Of a stretch of DNA of 31,612 nt, positions 27,333 to 31,612 are shown one piece after another (position 1 is the first letter of the stretch; the number at the start of each line of letters is the position of its first letter). The notes under the pieces were generated by a model. It saw nothing but the letters and a program-made list of their open reading frames with translations, was not told where the DNA came from and made no database searches. The DNA comes from a bacterium. Lineage in GTDB: Bacteria > UBP13 > UBA5359. Made by a program: the position numbers and the translations under genes. The stretch covers positions 1 to 31,612 of the forward strand of contig JAQUEL010000013.1 of the NCBI GenBank assembly GCA_028685295.1, read 5' to 3'.

Positions 27333-27761
27333 TCAACCCTCCATGCCGGCTCTGCCGATCAATACCCGACAGGGCGCATTTTTCAAAACAAGATTGGTTG
27401 TGGCACCAAAGAATATACCGCCCACCCGAGGTTCACCGCTTACGCCTAGAATAACAAGATCTACCTGTAAACGTTCAATGGCATCCAAAACGGATACGCC
27501 GGCAGAACGCGATTGATAGAAATGAGTCCTGATGCTTACGCCGACAGAGGCAGCTACAGCTTCTGCACGGGCCAGTATCTCTGCACCTTTATTCTCTTCC
27601 GCGGGAACCGAGGCATCGATGGGCAGTGTCCGGGGAACGACAAAAACATATAGAGCATGAAGCTCAGCCTCATCCCGATCCGCCAGTTTGCAAGCCAATT
27701 CAATCATTTCTTCCGCATAATCGGCACCGCTGACCGGGACGAGAATTGATTTATACTTCAT
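27333..27761 (-). CDS. Universal stress protein (UspA family)
   Basis: The 142-residue protein has the UspA fold: YKSILVPVSGADYAEEMIELACKLA at the start and the nucleotide-binding signature near the end, DLVILGVSGEPRVGGIFFGATTNLVLKNAPCRVLIG. The signature fits G-2X-G-9X-G, with Ala where Ser or Thr is usual, so ATP binding is likely but not certain. I use ATG 27761, which has GGAGG seven bases upstream; an ATG at 27788 would add nine unconserved residues. It leads the TrkA–ATPase gene run. Usp proteins are known to modulate ion transporters in some bacteria, and co-location with TrkA genes fits that, as inference. Confidence 0.92.
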   Translation of the reverse strand: MKYKSILVPVSGADYAEEMIELACKLADRDEAELHALYVFVVPRTLPIDASVPAEENKGAEILARAEAVAASVGVSIRTHFYQSRSAGVSVLDAIERLQVDLVILGVSGEPRVGGIFFGATTNLVLKNAPCRVLIGRAGMEG

Positions 27762-27900
27762 ATAACCACCTCCGCCATTATAAAGCATTCCGACTGGAGA
27801 TAGCTCCCCATACGCCGGGCCTTACTTCAATTATTCAACATATCGGCAAAAAAACCTGTGATAAAAATGATTATGATGCTGTTACTATCTTAGAAAGCCG

Positions 27901-29082
27901 TTAATTTTCTTTATCGGCAACTTCCAGACCGAAATATTGTATAACCCCGGCCAGGATACGCTCTGCGGATTTACCATCGCCATAGGGATTGGCTATTCCT
28001 GACATTTTTCGGCGGACTTCATCATTATCCAGCAGCTCAACCGATTGCATGAAGATATTTTCCTCATCGGTACCTACCAGACGAACAGTGCCCACATCTA
28101 CTGCCTCCGGACGTTCAGTGCGCTCACGCAGTACAAGCACGGGAATCCCCAACGATGGAGCCTCTTCCTGAACGCCACCGGAATCGGTGATAATAAGATG
28201 GCTGCGTTTCATGAGATGAATAAAAGGCTCATAACCCTGCGGTTCTACCAACATAACGTTACTCAGGTTAGCCAGTTCACCGGTTATGACCCTGCGCACC
28301 TCCGGGTTACGATGCATAGGAAAAACGAAAAGGGTATCGGAATAACGATATGCCAGCCGGGCCAGCACACGAACTATGCGCTGCATGGGGGTACCCCAAT
28401 TTTCACGGCGATGGGCCGTTATCAGAACCACTCTGCCGGGATGCTTCTCCAGCCGGGCCAGTTCTCCTCCGACAAAGGAATAAGGTCTACTTGCCACCAT
28501 CATCAATGAATCGATAACGGTATTGCCCGTAACCATTATTCGCTCGGCAGAAACTCCCTCATTCAGAAGATTATCTCGTGAAACAGTGGTAGGCGCAAAA
28601 TGCAGATCTGCCATAGCGCCGGTAAGACGACGATTTATCTCTTCGGGGAAGGGGTTATATTTATCCTCCGTACGCAGCCCGGCCTCCACATGACCAATGG
28701 CCACCTTATTATAAAAGGCTGCCAGTGAAGAGGCAAAAACAGTAGTAGTATCGCCCTGGACCAATATCATATCCGGACGTATTTTTTGCAGTAGGCCATC
28801 AATACCGGTTAGCACACGATGGGTAAGAGCCGTCAGGCTCTGCCCCGGAGACATAATATCGAGATCATAGTCGGCACTGATATTAAAGGTGGTCATAACC
28901 TGGTCCAACATCTCTCTGTGCTGGGCCGTGACAATGACGATGGTTTCCAGGTGATCCTCCGCCTGAAAGCTTTTTACCACCGGAGCCATCTTGACGGCCT
29001 CCGGCCTGGTTCCAAAGATTACAGCTACTTTAGGCCGGGACCGGTGTCCTGTAAACATGGTTGCTGGTCTCGGTCTTTCCAT
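27901..29082 (-). CDS. wecB: UDP-N-acetylglucosamine 2-epimerase (non-hydrolysing)
   Basis: The enzyme interconverts UDP-GlcNAc and UDP-ManNAc for cell-surface polysaccharides. The 393-residue protein is a GT-B fold with the expected motifs: FGTRPEAVKMAPVV (23–36), QGDTTTVFA (109–117), HVEAGLRTEDKYNPFPEEINRRLTGAMADLHFAPT (from 131), and TDSGGVQEEAPSLGIPVLVLRERTERPE, which contacts the UDP. ATG 29082 has AAGGAG eight bases upstream. It follows the lipid-phosphate GlcNAc transferase by 91 bases, a common pairing for teichoic-acid or enterobacterial-antigen-like glycan synthesis. The name mnaA is used for the same enzyme in Bacillota. Confidence 0.95.
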   Translation of the reverse strand: MERPRPATMFTGHRSRPKVAVIFGTRPEAVKMAPVVKSFQAEDHLETIVIVTAQHREMLDQVMTTFNISADYDLDIMSPGQSLTALTHRVLTGIDGLLQKIRPDMILVQGDTTTVFASSLAAFYNKVAIGHVEAGLRTEDKYNPFPEEINRRLTGAMADLHFAPTTVSRDNLLNEGVSAERIMVTGNTVIDSLMMVASRPYSFVGGELARLEKHPGRVVLITAHRRENWGTPMQRIVRVLARLAYRYSDTLFVFPMHRNPEVRRVITGELANLSNVMLVEPQGYEPFIHLMKRSHLIITDSGGVQEEAPSLGIPVLVLRERTERPEAVDVGTVRLVGTDEENIFMQSVELLDNDEVRRKMSGIANPYGDGKSAERILAGVIQYFGLEVADKEN

Positions 29083-29173
29083 AATAATCTCTCTCCTTAG
29101 TATAATATTCTTCGAGCGTAGTTCCGGACTCCCGGCTCAGGAGCTTGATCCTCTCCATTACCCTTTTAGATGG

Positions 29174-30127
29174 TTAATGGAGATTAGACAGGTATACAGC
29201 CAATAAGCTGCAGACTATACCTATAATATATAATACCATGACCGCCCGACGTTGGGACAGTCCTCTATTTAGTAACCGATGATGCAGATGCCCCTTATCC
29301 GCCTGGAATATAGGATTACCTTTAAGCAAACGGCGCAAGATAGCAAAAGAGACATCAAAGATAGGCAGCCCCAATACTATAACCGGTAAAGTCAACATAA
29401 TAGCGGCAGCACCTTTAAAAGCTCCGGCTACCGAGATAGCAGCCAACACATAGCCAAGCAGCATTGAGCCGGTATCTCCCATGAATATACTGGCCGGATT
29501 AAAATTGTATCTGAGAAAGCCCAGACAGGCTCCGGCAAGAGCCATGGAGATAATCGAAATTGAAAGATGACCGAATTTAAGAGAGAGCATAAAAAAGGCT
29601 ATTGAAGCTATACATGATAACCCCGAAGCCAATCCATCCAGGCCATCGATAAGGTTTATGGCGTTGGTGACAGCCACTACCCAGAAAATAGTTATTAATA
29701 TCCCCCAGTAACCCAAATAGACGTACCCGCCGCCGAAGGGATTGGACAGCAGATTTATCCTTATACCGAAACCTATCAGTATCAGTGCGCCCACTATCTG
29801 AAAGGCCAGTTTCAATCGTGCCGGCATGCCGACGGCATCATCCACCATGCCGACAGCCACTATAAAAGCTCCACCGACGATTATTCCCTTAATCAACATG
29901 GTCATTGTCATGGCGCTCAAAATGGAAATACCCGTCACTGCAACAACCAAAGCAGCATAAATAGCCAACCCACCCCAAAGGGGCACCGGCTCCTTATGTA
30001 CCTTACGTGATTGAGGACGATCAACTATACCAAACCGGACCGCCATAAAGCGTATCAGCGGTGTAAGAGCCAATGATGCAATCAATGCTGCTGCAAATGA
30101 TATGGCATAGTAAATGAAGGAATCCAT
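29174..30127 (-). CDS. Undecaprenyl-phosphate GlcNAc-1-phosphate transferase (TagO/WecA family)
   Basis: The enzyme moves GlcNAc 1-phosphate from UDP-GlcNAc to the lipid carrier, starting wall or surface glycan assembly at the inner membrane face. The 317-residue protein has about ten membrane helices and the family's cytoplasmic motifs: VGMVDDAVGM with D96-D97, NAINLIDGLDGLA (155–167), IFMGDTGSM, and the HLHHRLLNRGLS loop typical of WecA/TagO rather than MraY. It starts at ATG 30127 with AGGGG upstream, two bases beyond the dCMP deaminase stop region. Teichoic acid linkage in a Gram-positive or O-antigen-like glycan in a diderm are both possible. Confidence 0.94.
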   Translation of the reverse strand: MDSFIYYAISFAAALIASLALTPLIRFMAVRFGIVDRPQSRKVHKEPVPLWGGLAIYAALVVAVTGISILSAMTMTMLIKGIIVGGAFIVAVGMVDDAVGMPARLKLAFQIVGALILIGFGIRINLLSNPFGGGYVYLGYWGILITIFWVVAVTNAINLIDGLDGLASGLSCIASIAFFMLSLKFGHLSISIISMALAGACLGFLRYNFNPASIFMGDTGSMLLGYVLAAISVAGAFKGAAAIMLTLPVIVLGLPIFDVSFAILRRLLKGNPIFQADKGHLHHRLLNRGLSQRRAVMVLYIIGIVCSLLAVYLSNLH

Positions 30128-30128
30128 A

Positions 30129-30614
30129 TTAACCCCTAAATATCATTATATCTACCCCGGCTTCGCCAAGGATATCCATAGCCAATTCATCAGGATAAGA
30201 ACCGGTAAAGACAATACGCCTGACACCGGCATTCACCAGCATTTTGGCACACATGGTGCAAGGCTGATTAGTACAGTACAAGGCGGATCCTTCTATAGGA
30301 ACACCATGTAAGGCAGCCTGAATAATGGCATTTTGCTCAGCATGCAGACCGCGGCAGAGTTCTGCCCGTTCACCGGAAGGGACCCCCAGACGCTCCCTCA
30401 GACAGCCTGCTTCCCTGCAATGCCGTAACCCGGACGGCGCACCATTATACCCCGTGGTCAGAATGCGCCTATCCTTAACTAAAATGGCTCCCACCCGGCG
30501 ACGGATACAGGTGGCCCGCCTGGCTACCACCCCTGCTATCTCCATAAAATATCTATCCCAATCCGGACGATCGACTATGAGTGACGGATCGGAGGCAGCA
30601 ATCTCTTTATTCAT
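30129..30614 (-). CDS. Deoxycytidylate (dCMP) deaminase, ComEB-like
   Basis: The enzyme turns dCMP into dUMP, feeding dTMP synthesis. The 161-residue protein has the zinc site of the cytidine deaminase superfamily: H91-A92-E93 (LHAEQNA) and C119-x-x-C122 ([11 protein letters not shown]). Upstream are [25 protein letters not shown] and the extended cysteine/histidine-rich loop found in ComEB-type dCMP deaminases, which may bind a second zinc. ATG 30614 has TTGGAG about eight bases upstream. It follows glyA, which supplies methylene-tetrahydrofolate for the same thymidylate pathway; the pair is conserved in many Bacillota. Confidence 0.94.
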   Translation of the reverse strand: MNKEIAASDPSLIVDRPDWDRYFMEIAGVVARRATCIRRRVGAILVKDRRILTTGYNGAPSGLRHCREAGCLRERLGVPSGERAELCRGLHAEQNAIIQAALHGVPIEGSALYCTNQPCTMCAKMLVNAGVRRIVFTGSYPDELAMDILGEAGVDIMIFRG

Positions 30615-30663
30615 TCAGACATCTCCAAGCTACGCTCTTCAAGCAATTCAATTTTCGATTCCT

Positions 30664-31612
30664 TCAGGGCTGACAGCAAACGTTATCCAGGTCTCGATAG
30701 AGCGAAAACCTGCCGCAAAGGTCCTTGACCCGATGTCTGGACCACTCCAAAGCCAGGCGATTATCGGCATTAGAGAGCGTCTCATCGATAATATGAGCGA
30801 TCTCCTTCATTTCTTCAGTGCCCATGCCTCGGGTGGTCACAGCCGGAGTCCCTATTCTTATGCCACTGGTCACCATAGGTTTCTGCTTGTCGAACGGTAT
30901 CATATTCTTGTTGACGGTTATGCCGATCTCATCCAACAGCAACTGGGCATCAAGACCGGTCATATCCTTAGTGGTAACATCTACCAGCATCAGGTGGTTA
31001 TCCGTACCACCTGAACTCAGTTCAAAGCCGCGCTTTATAAGCTCCTTTGCCAGCGTTGCGGCATTGCTGAGAATATTGCTCTGATACTGCCTGAACTCCG
31101 GTGCCATAGCCTCCTTCAGCGCCACAGCCTTGGCGGCAATTACATGCATGAGCGGTCCACCCTGCAATCCGGGGAAAAGTGCCGAATCCAGCGCCCTGGC
31201 ATGCTCCGCCTTGCAGATAACCATACCCGCCCGAGGTCCCCGAAGCGTCTTATGCGTGGTAGTAGTAACGAAATCAGCGTAGGGCACGGGGCTTTGATGC
31301 AACCCGGCTGCTACCAAGCCGGCAATATGAGCCATATCCACCATCAGGTAAGCGCCTACCTCATCACAAATAGCTCGAAAACGCTCGAAATCCAGTTTGC
31401 GTGGATAGGCACTGGCACCGGCCACTATCATTTTAGGCTTACACTCTTTAGCCTGAACCAGCAATGCATCATAATCTAGGCGATGATCTTCAGGACTAAC
31501 CCCATAAGAGCAGATATTATAGAGCATGCCGGAGAAATTCAATCTATGTCCGTGTGTAAGATGACCGCCATGAGCCAAATCCATAGCCAGAATGGTATCT
31601 CCGGGTTTCAAA
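30664..31612 (-). CDS. glyA: Serine hydroxymethyltransferase, C-terminal part (gene runs off the window)
   Basis: This PLP enzyme converts serine and tetrahydrofolate to glycine and methylene-tetrahydrofolate. About 315 residues are present; roughly the first 100 of the usual 410–420 lie beyond the right edge, so the internal ATG seen at 31611 is not the start. The PLP lysine is in [15 protein letters not shown] (the K is residue 121 of this part). Other signatures are [45 protein letters not shown] and [16 protein letters not shown]. The end at 30664 is intact. It is followed after 49 bases by the dCMP deaminase. Confidence 0.97.
   Translation of the reverse strand, partial: LKPGDTILAMDLAHGGHLTHGHRLNFSGMLYNICSYGVSPEDHRLDYDALLVQAKECKPKMIVAGASAYPRKLDFERFRAICDEVGAYLMVDMAHIAGLVAAGLHQSPVPYADFVTTTTHKTLRGPRAGMVICKAEHARALDSALFPGLQGGPLMHVIAAKAVALKEAMAPEFRQYQSNILSNAATLAKELIKRGFELSSGGTDNHLMLVDVTTKDMTGLDAQLLLDEIGITVNKNMIPFDKQKPMVTSGIRIGTPAVTTRGMGTEEMKEIAHIIDETLSNADNRLALEWSRHRVKDLCGRFSLYRDLDNVCCQP

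Noticed and set aside
27762-27792. TATAAT just upstream of the universal stress protein gene as a promoter
   Set aside because: Transcription would start inside the ribosome site, and no acceptable -35 stands 17 bases upstream.

Overview
All 29 genes I can support in this window lie on the minus strand. They are tightly packed, with few mobile or repetitive sequences. I see no rRNA, tRNA, CRISPR array or insertion sequence. The gene set points to a bacterium of the Terrabacteria side of the tree. It has a glyA–dCMP deaminase–tagO/wecA-like–wecB-like block and a yqeK–LytR/CpsA/Psr pair as in Bacillota, an ANTAR-type response regulator, and a prepilin-like protein whose N-terminus ([14 protein letters not shown]...) resembles the large pseudopilin families of Armatimonadota. 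My best guess is Armatimonadota or a deep Bacillota relative. This is inferred from motifs and gene order, with no search behind it.

Layout, read in the direction of transcription (right to left). (1) 31612–27901: the 3' part of serine hydroxymethyltransferase, dCMP deaminase, a polyprenyl-phosphate GlcNAc-1-phosphate transferase and UDP-GlcNAc 2-epimerase (one-carbon/nucleotide metabolism and cell-envelope glycan priming). (2) 27761–17449: a universal stress protein, two TrkA-type K+ channel regulators, and a complete nine-gene V/A-type ATPase operon in the order G-I-K-E-C-F-A-B-D. The K subunit carries the full set of Na+-coordinating residues known from Enterococcus hirae NtpK, so this is probably a sodium pump or synthase. 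(3) 17212–6724: a carbohydrate locus led by a GntR/LacI hybrid regulator. It continues with a prepilin-like protein, a CBM-like/LamG secreted protein, an uncharacterised TIM-barrel-like secreted protein, a LamG–DUF4091 (GH123-like) secreted enzyme, a small secreted beta-sandwich protein and a leaderless GH130 glycoside phosphorylase. A cluster of palindromes sits upstream of the regulator and a terminator-like hairpin lies downstream of GH130. (4) 6282–1538: YqeK, an LCP-family ligase, a three-GAF sensor histidine kinase of the HisKA_2 type and its ANTAR antiterminator-type response regulator. (5) 1343–99: a Rad52-like single-strand annealing protein and a STAS anti-sigma-factor antagonist.

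The most interesting part is region 3. It is a self-contained, regulator-led set of secreted glycan-active proteins with one lone pseudopilin, no visible transporter and two proteins I cannot place in a family. Next in interest are the Na+-type V-ATPase coupled by overlapping reading frames to TrkA genes, and the short in-frame low-complexity insertions in its A and C subunits. The only gene-poor stretch over 300 bases is 6283–6723, which holds stem-loops and a dyad but no convincing ORF.
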